Origin: Physcomitrium patens | Taxonomy: Eukaryota > Streptophyta > Bryopsida > Funariales > Funariaceae | Length of the DNA stretch: 64,000 nucleotides | Reading direction: 5' to 3' | Assembly (NCBI RefSeq): GCF_000002425.4 | Contig: NC_037256.1 | Span: 7,534,328-7,598,327 of the forward strand | In this document: positions 11,673-24,550 of the stretch, in pieces | Numbering within the stretch: the first letter of the stretch is position 1 | Layout of the letters: every line of letters starts with the position of its first letter | The notes under the pieces: generated by a model | The model's database searches: none | Told to the model about the DNA's origin: nothing | What the model saw: the letters and a program-made list of their open reading frames with translations, nothing else | Made by a program: the position numbers and the translations under genes

Positions 11673-12120
11673 TTACTCCGCCTTCTAATAACAAGTTCCA
11701 CAAGAAACAATATAAACATATTGAGAAAGTCCAAGATGGAATAAATTATAATTACCACATACTTTAATCTTTGTTTTTTTTTAAGGTAGTTCATAGGTCT
11801 TCTCATCCATTGATAATATTTCATAGTATAGTGAAAAGACCATCCTAATATTAAATCATTATTAAATATTTTATAAATTTCTCTAAATAAAATATTTAAA
11901 ACATCATTAGAAATAGATCCTACTTTCAATAATATCACCAAATATTAAGTTTTTCTTCTAAGGTTGTGATACCAAATGCATTGTATTTTACCATCTATTT
12001 GAAAAAAAACATGTCGTTAAGGATCTTTATCTCTATTATATTGTCTTGAAAGATATAAAAATTACAATGTTTTATTTAATAATTTAGCAAATAATAATTC
12101 TTAAGTTGAATCTGTTAACT
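11660..12120 (-). pseudogene. Extra ORF of chromovirus B
   Basis: Same position and blocks as in copy A: LVILLKVGSIS near the start of the best-preserved stretch, LILGWSFHYTMKYYQWMRRP in the middle and YSILDFLNM near the end. Here 101 codons remain open, one of the longest surviving frames in the element. Confidence 0.6.
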
Positions 12121-15100
12121 TTTGATTTTGTATCTAGTTAATATTATAAATACAAAAAAAAACCACAATTAAAAGTAAAAGATGGAATATAATCTTTATT
12201 GAATCTTGTTTTTTTATAATAAAAAATTGTTTAATTCTTCATTTTGATTTTAATAGATATCATTCATAAAAAGTTTTAATCTTCTTTGTTATATTTTCAA
12301 GATTTATAGATGGCTCCCATGTATATTTACTAATATCATATCTAACTCAATGTACAAGATATTTTAACCTATTTCAGCGTTGCTTTGAATCTAAAACGTC
12401 TTCTATTTCAAATTCTTAATTGTTGTTCATTTCTATAGAAAAAAGTAGCATTTGTTTTTTTTTTAATATATTTATTATATTATATGGTTTAAAAAGAAAT
12501 ATGTAGAATATAAAATGAAACTTTATAGACTTTGATAGATATAATCAATGAATAAGTGGATTAATCTACTTATAAATAGAAAATGGTCTAAATCTATGGT
12601 AATTTAATTCGTCTCAAAGATGACTAGTCTTGATATTACAACAAAATAATCATATCTTATTACTAATGTGGAATTAATTTTATTCTTTCATAATTTATAT
12701 CTTATGTTGTAATATATCTTACTATATCTTCATAATATGCATATTATATTGATTTTTCTATAATTTAGGCCACCAAAATTCTCTAGATATTAATTTTGGT
12801 GTCTTATTATATTTTAAATATTTTGCAGCTAGAAAATTATGACAAGCTTGAACAATATGTAATTTTACTTTATTTTTTTGAATATATAAGTATCTTTTAA
12901 AATAAAGTAGATTATTCTTGAATTCAAACTTAAAAGTATTGTGAGACTAAGATTAATTAATCTTAATGCCATAAACAAAAGGATTTGAAGACATACTTGA
13001 TTGAAGTTGTTTAAAAAAAGTTGAATTAATAATCAATAATAAATTCATTATTAAAAGATAAAACTTCTCATATTTCAAAAAAAATTGTGTATTATTCATT
13101 AAAAATTACATTTTTTTAATATAAGATAAAAAAATCTAAAAACAATTGACAAATCTGATTAATTTTATAGCCAATATACAATCTTGGATTCAAAACTTAA
13201 CAAAAATGTATTCAAGCATGCTTAGTGGCAATTCAAATCGCATGTTGATACAAAATACTTGAGATTCTTGTAATTTGTATAAACAATCACCAAATTTAAA
13301 GTGCTTTCTAAATAATGGCTCTATTTTTTAAATAAATCTATAATTACAAGAAGTTTTTTTTAGAATCTTATAATTAATCTTTGTTATTCAAAATTTTCTT
13401 GAAATTAAAAGCAATAGGTTGAAATTTGTCATTTGCTCCCATTCGTGACAATATTGCACTCGAGGCAAAGTTTGATGTATCTATTTCCATAAAAAATATT
13501 TTTAAAAAGTTAATATAATATAAAATTGTTGTAAAAATAAAAAAATATCTTGAAAGCTTTAAATATTGCTTTAGCTTCTTTATTCTATTTAAGTTTGTTT
13601 TTACAAGTCAAACATCAAAGAAGAGCTACAACATGAAAAAAATCCTTGATAAAGATCTAATAATAATTAGTAAATTCCAAAAATATTAAATATCTCTTAT
13701 TATTCTTAGAATCTTTCAATCTATGATAGTTTGAAAATTCTTACAATCTATTATAAAACCATGATTTGAAATTATATATCTTAAGAAGTCAACTTGAATA
13801 TTGTGAAATACACATCTTTTCATCTTGGCATAAAATCTTCCATCTCTAAATTTTTGTAACATTTGAAAAATATGAAGTTAAAAATCTTTTGTATTTTTAA
13901 AATAAATAAAAATGTCATCTTAATATTAGATGAAAAAATCATCCTAAAATTCTTTTGAAAATTATATTTAAAAGATATTAAAAAATAACTAGAGCATTTA
14001 TGAATCCAAACAATATGACATTATATTCAAAATATCTATGCATAGTTCAAAATATATTCTTTAATTAATCTCCTTCTTTGATACATATTATATTGTATAT
14101 TTTTTATAGATCTATTTTTTATGGATCTTAATTTGATTCAATTAATCAAGACGTCTTAATAACAAAAATAGAAGATATCTATTTTTAATAATTATCTTAT
14201 TAAGTCCTTGATAATCCATACATCTAAAGAGATCTATTTTTTTCTTTACAAATAAGATAAGAGCTTCTATTAGAAATTTTAAATGGCATATGAAATTCTT
14301 AGCAAAGTTTTTATTAATGTATTTATTGAATATAATCAATTGATTTTATAATAAGCTATAGATTGGTCCAAATGGCACTTAAATTACTTCTTAAAGGTCA
14401 ATTGAGTAACTATAAAGAAAATATTTTAGAAGATTATTAACTTCTTTTTTTTCAAAAATATCTTGATAATCTTTATATTGGCTTGAAATATCCTTTAAAA
14501 TCTTTATACCATTAAAAAAAGGTATAGTATAAATGACAAAAGATTACATTTCTTTTACAACACGCATGAAAGTTCTTACACTTATAAATAAGGATTTGGT
14601 TGTATTAGACTTATGATTTTTTACTTGGTGAACAAAACTCTTAATTATATTTTTGAAAAAGTCAAGATTATAAGAAATTCAATCTATTTAAGAATTATAT
14701 TTTTTAAATTATAATAATTCTAAAATAATTGAATTAAAAAAAGATCTAATTATATTGAATATCACAAAGCTATTATAATCATTTTTTGCTACTTCTATAG
14801 AAAATATTTCATCGCTAATATCTTTGAAAGATAATAAACAACAATCTATGACTTCTACATATATAAGTTTAGTATTCTTTGCTAAAAGTATGCTATAACT
14901 TTTAACAAACTCTTCATTTAAAAAATAAATTGAGACTCTTGAATTGAGCAAAGCACAAGATTTGAATTTTTTAGATTATAAACAAACATCTATTATAAAA
15001 AATAAAATAAAAAATAAAAAAGGTTTTGAAGAGAGAATATGACTTTTATTAGGTATTGTATAAGATTTCAACCATATAATCTCTATTATAGCTAAACAAA

Positions 15101-16337
15101 CTTATTTTCTAACATATTATTTTTTTTGAAAACCATGCTCTTTATTTTGTTGTTGCGTTGCTTCTTTAGATAATATTGAATAGTGTACTTAGGTTCTCCA
15201 TAATACAAGCATTATCCTTTTGGATAAAACAATGAGTGATTTCTTATTGAGAAAGAAATTTAAAAGATACTACATCAATTTACATGTCTTCTACTATCAA
15301 ATGTATGTATTGAAAAGACATTGGTTGCTATTGAATTATAAAAACATGGAAACCTATTTACACAATTCTTAGACAAGATTCAAAAAATTAATTATCACAC
15401 TTTATATCTTAGTCAATTGTTTGATATAATATATAAAGATCAGCTAAATTCAACATTAATCTCATTATGTCATCCTATAATTCCTAGAAAAATCTATTGA
15501 TAAATAAAACATCATCCTATTTGATATCTATCACAAGTTTTTAAAATCATAAAGCATATAATATTATAGATTGATTGCTTTGTTGCAAAATAGAAATCTT
15601 ACTATTTGCAATATAAATTATATTATATTTTTTTATATGAATCAAAACTTTTTTAAAAAAAACCTCTTAATTAACTAATTATAGATCACATCATTCAAAA
15701 AAAGATAAAAACTATGATAAAATAGAACTTCAAAAAGTATTTTAATAAACTTGAATTATGATCATGGAATTAAATAGCTTTCAAATTGAAGTTTAATCAC
15801 AAGTTATACTTAATTGATGGATCATCAAAATATCGATATTAAGCCATCAAATTTTTTAAACAAGGCAATTTTTGGTTCTCTAGTACTTGAACAATATTCT
15901 TCTATAGGATAAATAATATGATTTAGTATAGATATTGAAGCAACTCCAATTATCTCCAAATCTTTACTTCTTATCAATCTTATTGTTCTTTATGGTGGTA
16001 AATTCATTTGATGTAATGTAAGTGCTAATTCTATTATTTGCTTTTGTATTTATGCTATTGAATTCTTTATTTTAATAAGCTCTACTATGATAAAAAAAAT
16101 GCATAATATAACTAAAGATAAGTAAAAAAGAGGACTTAAGAAAAAAAAAATCAAAAAAAAAAATATCAGTTTAAAAGTGGACAATCTAAAATTTCAAATA
16201 AACTTATGTCTTATCAAGAGAAGAGAGTAATATATTTTTAATCAAGAAAAGAAAAAGCTCAGATATTATAGGTGGACTTTTTTCAATCTATCAAGGATAA
16301 AAATATAAAGAATGTAATTAAACAACTAAAACATCTT

Positions 16338-17739
16338 TGTATTATAACACAACTATATAGTGAAAGATCAAAATATGGATTCTACCATAGAAGATTTCAA
16401 TTAAAAAAAAATGTAGCAAAGTATGTATAAAAGATAAGAAGATTATAAAAAAAATTAATGTTAATATTTATTTTTATAAAAAAAAGACTTCTATTTATTT
16501 TATGAAGCGATGAATAAAATAAAAAAAATAGATTTAAAAAATAAATTATATAGACAACTTTAGAATAGAGTTAAGAGTTGTTTTTAGTAAAACAAATTTT
16601 AAGAAATTAAGAATTAATATCCAAAGACGACCAATTATGAATTAGGATTGAATTTAGACCTTAAGGCTTTAAAGTATATATTTATAATGTTTTAGAGGTT
16701 TTTTTGCTAATTGAAGAGTGAGATTATAGAAAGGGATTTAGAAAGATTTTTTTAAAATTATTTTAAAGTAATTTTAAGGTATATTGAATTTTAAAGAGCT
16801 TGTTCATGTAAACAATATTTTTATTAATTTTGGATTTTTAATATTTGTAATTATTATAGCAAATATATAAGTAAAATTTTGGATATATTTAAATGTACTT
16901 GTAATAAATTTAATTTAAAAATTTAATGTCAATCAAATTGTTAAATTAAAGGATGTGAGAATTCGATTGGAATAAGGTCTTGGATTTATAAATTATAGAG
17001 TGAATGAGATTTTTTATAATCTTAAAGAATCAGCTTCTTTGATTGAAGCAAAAGTTTTTGAAAGCATAGTGGCTTGGCTTTCTATACTCTTGTAAAAATA
17101 GAAAACCATTGAATGGTTCAACAAGGAATAATTTTTGCTACAAGATCAACATTTAGGTTAAAAAATGAAGAAAACCATCACCTAAGATTATTAGGATGTT
17201 TTTTTTTTTCAATTCATAAGTTTGATTTTTTTAAAACTTTGTGTATTTGTTGTTTCTTCTTAATTAAAATTTAGAAGTAATTTTAATCAAATACAATGGT
17301 TTAAATAATAATTAATAAAGCTTTAAAATTACCTCAAAATTTCAGTTAGGAATTTTTTAGGATTTTTTAAGATTCTATTTGAATTTTCTTAGAATTTACT
17401 TAGGATTTTTCAAAGTTTTTATTAGGATTTGTTTAGAATTTCTTTAGACATATATGAAGGTTTGATTAGAATTTACTTAGGATTTTTTTAAGATTTATTT
17501 TTTGATATTTTTTTAAGATTAATTTATTATTTCTTATTGATTTTTTTATGATTATTTTTAAAAAATTCTTTATCATTTCTTAAAAATTCATTAAGTATTA
17601 ATTAGGATGGCTAAGATTTAACTAGGATTTATTTGAGATTCTATTAGAATTTTTAGGACCTTTGTTATTGCAATTTCTAATTTAACTTCTAATCCAAGTG
17701 TTGGCTACATTTTTAAGTAAGACAACAAATAATATGACA
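16338..17739 (+). repeat. LTR-like repeat family N, copy nested in chromovirus B
   Basis: About 1.4 kb starting TGTATTATAACACAACTAT and ending near AATATGACA. It has no coding region. A part at 17340-17660 is a degenerate tandem array of TTAGGATTT-like units (the complement of the AAATCCTAA array at 49400-49930). Related copies are at about 40215-41766 (-), about 43899-45020 (-), about 49310-50970 (-) and 63428 onward (+). The lack of internal genes suggests a solo LTR or a non-autonomous element. Ends are approximate. Confidence 0.6.
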
Positions 17740-17774
17740 ATATTTTTCGAATAAATATGACCAAAAATAAACAA

Positions 17775-17814
<40 letters not shown>

Positions 17815-18004
17815 GAAGAAACTATAATGGCTATTACCAAAGACTACAACACTAAAGACTCTTGAAATTAGTTTAGAAAGAAGAAAACAATTGATAAGAA
17901 ACAAGATGGCTTCACTCTTGCCTCCATATATCTATAAATATATCTACTTCTACCTATTCATATTATTTAAGTAATTATTGGAATAAATATGTATATTCTT
18001 AACA
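17740..18004 (-). repeat. 5' LTR remnant of chromovirus B
   Basis: Matches both ends of the 11127-11672 LTR but lacks about 280 bases of its middle. An AT dinucleotide run (17776-17810) lies within it. The right edge is the complement of TGTTAAGAATATAC, followed by the TGGAG duplication. Confidence 0.65.
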
Positions 18005-18009
18005 TGGAG

Positions 18010-19200
18010 TTTTTAATTGAATATTTCAATATCTTATAAAGTAATAGAAAACTATTTGTTTAAAAAAAGAAAAAATATTATACTTGGATACATATCAAAT
18101 ATATATGATCATATGTTTATTGATATGTATTCAATTGTTCAAATTAAACCAACTAAACATGCTACATTTATCAAATGATTATAACTAATATACACTAGAT
18201 TAATAAATTAATATTGATATTATATCAATTTGATGTCACATATTAGAGTGTATCAATTTAGTTTTTTTAAAAATACTATGTAGAAACAACCAAGACATGT
18301 CCTACTTAGGAATTTTTCATACATAAAAAAAAGATTGTAATTGATTAGAATCAAAAATCTTTTTTAGTTTGGTTTATATATAGAAAAAAGATCTAAGGTG
18401 CCATAAGAAGAGAAAATATATTGAACTACAATATTTTTATTTGATGTGAATAGTGTTGTTTCATGAAGTTTTTTTTACTAGACATGCCTCACAAGGTGGG
18501 TTTACAAATAGTTAAGAATATTTAACAAAAAAACTAGTAAAACTATTTATTAGAAAATTAAAAACATTAAACCATTTATATTTTTCATCATTGTTGTATG
18601 TATGACATGAGTTGACATACTTAGAATTTGAATAAACAAATGGATTGTTGCTATAATATATAGAAAGTGTAATTATATTCAGATAAAATTACATCAATAG
18701 CCAAAATATATAGATAAGATATATATTCTCAAGAAATATAAATATTGGGTTATATATATATACAAAATATTTTCTATATTAACTTATATATTCCTCTTAT
18801 TTGTATATCTATTTTGAATTAATATTTTAAAAAAATTAAAATAATAACTAAAAATTTTACATTCAATAATCACATAATAATTGTCTGTAGAATCTATACA
18901 TAAAAAACCCCAAATGTAAACATTATACCAATATGATTTTTTTAATTTAAAAATCACTTTATTTATGTTAATTATTTTTAAAGACAATATGATATTTATT
19001 ACTTGAACAAAGTTTTATATTATTTACTTGAACATACTTTTACATCATTTAATTTTATTATAATTCTGTAATACTAGTAAAAAACACATCCCTTGGTATC
19101 CAAATATTATTATGACATTAACATTCAAAAAAAATTGTAAATAACCATATCAAAGAATTGATTACAAGAAAACTGTTTTTTTAGGAATTGTCTCTATTTG

Positions 19201-19234
<34 letters not shown>

Positions 19235-19440
19235 TACTAACATAGTCAAATGTTTTGGATATATATATTTTTTTGTAACATCAAAATTAATTTAGATTAT
19301 TGATTGACATTTTTATATAAAATAAGAAAGAAAAATAAACCAAACATGATACAATTTTATTTTCTTCGGTTTTTTTATTTAAATTATTTTAATAGTATGT
19401 ATTATTCAAAGAAAATCGTTAATAGAAATTGTTCAAAATT
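18010..19440. other. AT-rich intergenic stretch, no gene seen
   Basis: Very AT-rich, with an AT microsatellite at 19206-19232. No transposon protein remnants or host genes could be recognised. The base composition resembles the decayed elements, so it may be older repeat debris. Confidence 0.5.
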
Positions 19441-20070
19441 CATGAACGGGATTCCTGAATTCCAGGTGGTGCTGAAATAATAACCAACTACACAATTTAT
19501 ACATTTGAACAACGTTTGATATGAAGAAGAATACACAATGTTCGAAAATTATGCACATACTGGCCATTTCTAAACGTACATTTAGCTCAAAAAATTACAC
19601 AAAGCGACCGAAGCAGATACCAGAAAGGAAGTATGATTCTTTGTTCTACTCAGTCTTCCATAATTCTTCCAGTTCAACATTCTACTTCACTACGACACTG
19701 ACCACTGTTTGTCTCATGATTCTTCCAAATTTCTAGATGCTCTCCATATAACTGTGGAGGGTAGTGCGTTCACGGAAACTATCGACACGTTGACATTCAT
19801 TAGTCACCACCTGAGCATACACAGTACAACGTCGGTACACAAATGCTATTTACACACAACGAAGTGCAAATTCCTTGGTACAATCTCTTCAGGCTTTGTG
19901 GAATGGTAGTCCAAAGCCTACAATGGCACGGGGTATGGACAAACGCAGCTAGCCTAACATCGAGAGATCCAAAAAAGCGAGAGTCGGTCGAACCCGAAAC
20001 CCGATCAGTTTACAAATGTCCAAAGATGCGAAATTTCTACCGTCCAGAGTGCCAAACCCGATGTGGACAC
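19441..20070. other. Downstream region of the xylulose kinase gene
   Basis: Composition changes to balanced near 19440. The sequence lies 3' of the minus-strand kinase gene and probably includes its 3' UTR. Short open frames here have no recognisable content. Confidence 0.4.
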
Positions 20071-23000
20071 CTAATCCTGAACTGCTGCCTGAGAATATGC
20101 ATCCACCAAAATCCCCTCCTCCATTGGACCTGCTCTGGCTTTTGCCTGCTGTGGATGTACCTCCTCCAAAAGCTGCTGTTCAAGTTCCACTCTCGCTTCT
20201 GCCTGGTATGGGTTTTCTTCATCAAGCAGCTGCTGCTCAATCTCCACGCGTATCGCTGCCAACTCTCCATACTGCTCATGAAGCTCATCACTGCCTTTCT
20301 TCGCCAGAAGAGTCCACCTAAACGCACTCGCATGGCTTGCACGCTCCAATATGGAAGCCAGCGGCACAAAACCATCCGTCTCTTTACAAATCCATCCATG
20401 GGCTGCTCGAATGGCTGCACCCAGCGGTGCTGAATCTATGGAAGCTCAAACCACAACTTCGGAGATTAGAAGAATCCTCAACCTCGTCCCACCAATTATT
20501 TCCTACAGCTCCCAGCGAACCAGTGATATGCATCACAAAAAGAGATGTCAACTACCTGGGCAATGTGCAGTGTAAACATCGCACCCAAATACGGACGCCA
20601 GCAAGGTCAACAGGTGCTTGTTTCTAGAGCCTCCACCAGTGGCAATGATACGATTGGGTGGGCACGGCATGCCGATACGTTCAGCATGTGCTCTCATGGC
20701 CACAAATTGACCTTCCACGATCGCACGAACCTACAGGTGAAGAATGTCAGTTTCAGACCAGAGAACACAACAACTGGGCATCTTCCACAACTCATCAAGC
20801 GAACAAGTGCAAAGAACCACCAATTCCTTCAGCTGACCTCTGCAGCAGCATCAAAATGTGGGACCTTCTTAGCCTTCTGGACGCTGTAAGCGGTTCTGGA
20901 GCCTTGCCCAAGAATATAACGATGGTATCCAACTGCAACACAAGGTAAATAGTGTCAGGATCTTCTCTAATGCATCTGAAACTATTGCACTCTTCGTGTA
21001 ACTGTCTAAGGATCCGGGAATGAAAAACAATGCCCCAGATGCTGATTTCCATCTGATGACACAAGGGCTGGGGAGAAATGGAAACAATTTTCACATGGTT
21101 AGAACTCCACCTGGTAGAGGAGGCAGACTTTCCCACTCTTTGTAGTAAAACCCCATTCTCCCATCTGCATAGTACCATCAGTCGATTAGATGTTTCTCCC
21201 AAGTATGCAAACGTGGTTTAGCACGTTCAGTCTGTTACGGCTCGAACTAATATCGTTTCAGCTTCGGATAACTAAGAAGATTTATGCTTCACATTTTTTA
21301 CATATTGTACGGGGCTTCAGCAAAGAGCAAGTGTATATAGCCTGTTCAGCTGTAGTGATTCAAGCAAAAGATGAATGATGAACCAAGTAAAATCTCCACC
21401 ATTCAGCCACAAGCATGTCGCTCACTGTTCAAAGGGGATGTTGTGTCTAGAAGTTCGTTGAACCTCTCCCACGACCCATCGGCATATTGATCTCGTATCT
21501 CTGAGAAATCAACAGTTTTAAGGTCAGTACTTTATCGTAGCAGGAATCCAGACGACAGAGCTGCAAGAGATCATGTACCAAGAGCAACGATAAAATCACA
21601 TTACACTGCTCCAGATTGTTCAGTTTAAATTACTCAGTGACCATAATGTGTACCTTCTCTGGAAAGTGATCCATTTTTGTGAACTAGCATAGCCACGTAA
21701 CTACTTGGATCAACAGGGTTGGGAAACACATGTCCATCCAAACCCGGATAAGGGTCGTTGGTCACGCCAAACACCTGCAGCTCCGTATGAGTTAGAGAAA
21801 AAACATACAGAATCCAACAACTTTGTGAACCAGAAGAACGAGCCCATGTGCAACTCGCCACAAAGAAGATCTCAAAGTGCCAGTAGAATTAACTCACTGT
21901 GTCACCAGTACCCAAGCTTATCGCAATGTCACCAGGATGGGTCATAATCAGACCTGCACTCATGCATCATTTGATGTTCAAAACCTTCATAAACAGAAGC
22001 AAGCTCCGTGAATCCAAGCGAAACAAAAACTAGAGACAAACACAAGTCCACTCATCCTCTGTAGTGGATAGTGACGGAATGGATGAGTCAGAAGATAGCA
22101 AAAATGCATAGAATGGTCACGGACCTGCCAAGCTGCATGGATTGTCTCCGGACCAATGAACAACTTGACAGCTTGAACTAAACTTGTAGCTGCAATTAAA
22201 CATCAAGAATCATATCATTCTCACGAAACATGATGAAGATCATCCAGAAACAACAGATCAGATCAACCATGAAATTGTGTACAAGATTTGTACCGGTCCA
22301 CATAGTAAGGATGCAGCAGTCCAGCGACTGAATGTGGGACCGCCAAGGGCCCAAGCTTTTCTTCCAACCGAGGTGCTGTTGCCTGTCAAAGTGTACACAA
22401 CATGCTGTTCAACATCCAATATTTCAGGACGAGTTTAGGATTGCAGCCTTACGAAGCACTGAGAAAAATAATGCGTTTAATGGTAACAGCCCCACTGGAA
22501 AAGATATCTTAGAAAGTAATGTACTTACGTTCAATGCATCTGGAGACCAAGTACGTTGATGTAGGTCCATAAGGGTCATACCAGCAGCATCACTGTGATC
22601 AATAGCCACATAGTCACCCACCAGTAATGATGCCATGAAAGAGCTGATTAAAGACACTCTTTCTGTTTCATGATATATGTCTGCCTGTGTTTCATATATC
22701 TTTCGGATTTGTGGCCCCGTATATCTTTCTAGAGATCGAGAACCTGCCTCCGGAGTGATAACAAATTAGCGGAAAAATCTTTCAACTGAATTAAACAAGT
22801 TTTATGAATTTTTAATATAACTTTAAAAACAAAACAAAACAAAAGAGAGGAATCTTCAGTTTTCATTCTTAGAATAAACTGGACAAATAGAAAGGAGGAG
22901 AAGGAAAAATAGGAAGTGAGGAAGTGAGGAGAAGAAGAAGACGAAGAAGAAAGAAATTAATCAGATTGAAATGCTAATTGCAGTAATGAAACACTCTTGC

Positions 23001-24550
23001 TCAAAAGGGACAATGAAAAGAGAGTATACTCTCATAGACATAACATGGGCTTTAGTGATCACCCCGTTCCTTACCTGTTAAGGCAGTGACGTGAGCAGCA
23101 CCGCCAAGAGCTTCCTCTATTGCAGAGCACTGTTTTGAGGTGGTACTGTCCATCCACATTGGTGAATCCTTTGTTGCAAAAGCATTTTGAAGTTGCGCAA
23201 CTAAACTCTCAGAAGGATTCAAATTCTTCAGATGTGAAGTTCGGGCCCCTTTGGCCCAGTAGACACTGCCATGCTGTTGAGCACTTCCAGAAATGGCGAT
23301 AATTTTATGAAAGGGAAAATCCTCCTCCGCCAGTTTAGCCAGTATGCGGTCAAGTGCTTCAACCCACATGAGGACGGGGCCAGTGGTACGTCCTTTGACT
23401 GCAGGTGACCATGACATGAAAGGTTACGATGACACGAAAAGAGACAGTTTAATAGAATTCAAGAGCACCATTCAAAGTGTGAATAGGTTCAAACCGTGGT
23501 AGTCTAGAAACGCACTGAGACGATGAACAGGGCACAGAGCAACGAACATTTCCAAGGAAAGACAACCAGTGCATGAATAGGTGGCGGGTAACGGGGGCTT
23601 CTGTTAATCGATGCAAGGGATGGGTGCATTGTTCCTCCAAGTTCAAAATTCTGAACTTAGATGTCACTAATACTTGGCAAATATGTACCCGCACAGAAAA
23701 GGCAATCAATAATCAAATGACATTATAATTTTTGGTTATTAACGCAGGTTGGGAACCCTGTAAACAAAACATGAATCAAAAGACAAAAAGCACTCTGGCA
23801 CCATAAACCGTAAGCGCCGTGGATTACCGTGAGGGTCTCGATGAACACCATCCTTGGTGCCATAATGCGAAAGATCGGTGTCGTAATGCACCTTCGCAGT
23901 TGAATACAAGCGCAACTGGGTATCAATAACAGTGGCCTTGAGTGATCTAAAACCATCGATGAAGAAAACGTCTTAGTTGGGATTAACTCTTGTATTTTAG
24001 TGAACCTAGCTCCGACATTGCATCATGCAGGAAGCTTGCAAAACACTACCACAATCACATGAATGTGTCCAATTTTTCGTTGGTACACAACTAACTGAAA
24101 GCTCCGCCATAGATAATTCACTAAACCAAACACTCAACGTAGTTAACCAACCCAAAAACTACGAACACGTTTCGCTGCAAAATTCTCTTATCGAAAACCC
24201 AAAGGTCATGGCAACGCATAAACTAAACCAACAAGCTCAACCCCCAGCGCACATTAATTGTGAAGGGAGAAGAGAACGAACTGCGTGGAACTATCGAAGC
24301 CAAGAAACAACCCATCCTCCGGAATGCACCCCACAATGACAGGTACGGCGCCCCTGCTTCGAATTCGCGCGCTATGTCTGCACCCACCGAAGCGCAGACG
24401 CAAGGTGCCACGTGACGAATAGCACCCCAAAGCGGTCGGTACCGCGCCCAGGCGACGGATTCTCCCAGCATGCGAGGCGGAGCTCAAGTTGCGCGCCACC
24501 CCCCACAAATTAACACCGGGAGGACAGCAGTACCCCACGGTGGCCTGCAT
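20071..24550 (-). CDS. XK: Xylulose kinase (FGGY family), 13 exons, 676 aa
   Basis: ATP-dependent phosphorylation of D-xylulose to xylulose 5-phosphate. Exons (high to low): 24282-24550, 23828-23946, 23075-23398, 22529-22743, 22294-22382, 22125-22189, 21898-21953, 21654-21774, 21426-21500, 21111-21164, 20838-20932, 20556-20730, 20071-20444. All introns are GT-AG; the sum is 2031 bases, in frame. FGGY landmarks are FLGFDSSTQS (about 82-91), GSAQQHGSVYW (about 167-177), SPMWMDSTTS (about 208-217), HWSGDN with the probable catalytic Asp at about 354, SLGTGDTVFG (most xylulose kinases have SLGTSDT) and IIATGGGSRN in the nucleotide-binding lobe. The first 77 residues contain no Asp or Glu and many Arg and Ser, like an organelle transit peptide. 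Arabidopsis has both plastid and cytosolic forms. The C-terminus has a 19-residue tandem repeat. The only in-frame ATG for exon 1 is at 24550. Confidence 0.93.
20137..20250 (-). repeat. 57-bp coding tandem duplication in the xylulose kinase C-terminus
   Basis: Two adjacent 19-codon units, RVEIEQQLLDEENPYQAEA and RVELEQQLLEEVHPQQAKA, 13 of 19 residues identical, followed by a 21-residue tail ending VQD. The first unit is at 20194-20250 and the second at 20137-20193. Confidence 0.9.

Larger units (their letters stand above)
11122..18009 (-). mobile_element. Ty3/gypsy chromovirus copy B with TSD and nested insertion
   Basis: Minus-strand element bounded by LTRs and flanked by a perfect 5-bp direct repeat TGGAG (11122-11126 and 18005-18009). 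In element order, the 5' LTR remnant is at about 17740-18004 and an LTR-like element is nested at about 16338-17739. Gag and protease remnants lie at about 14900-16330, RT and RNase H at about 12900-14350, a chromodomain at about 12190-12430, the extra ORF at about 11660-12120, and the 3' LTR at 11127-11672. Compared with copy A, the integrase core (equivalent to about 990-1720 of A) is missing, so B carries an internal deletion of roughly 0.7 kb. All reading frames are broken. Confidence 0.85.

Noticed and set aside
19843-20627. Several long open frames on both strands over the last kinase exon
   Set aside because: They overlap the 374-base terminal exon of xylulose kinase in other frames. 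Only the frame at 20071-20444 (-) matches the family and joins in phase.
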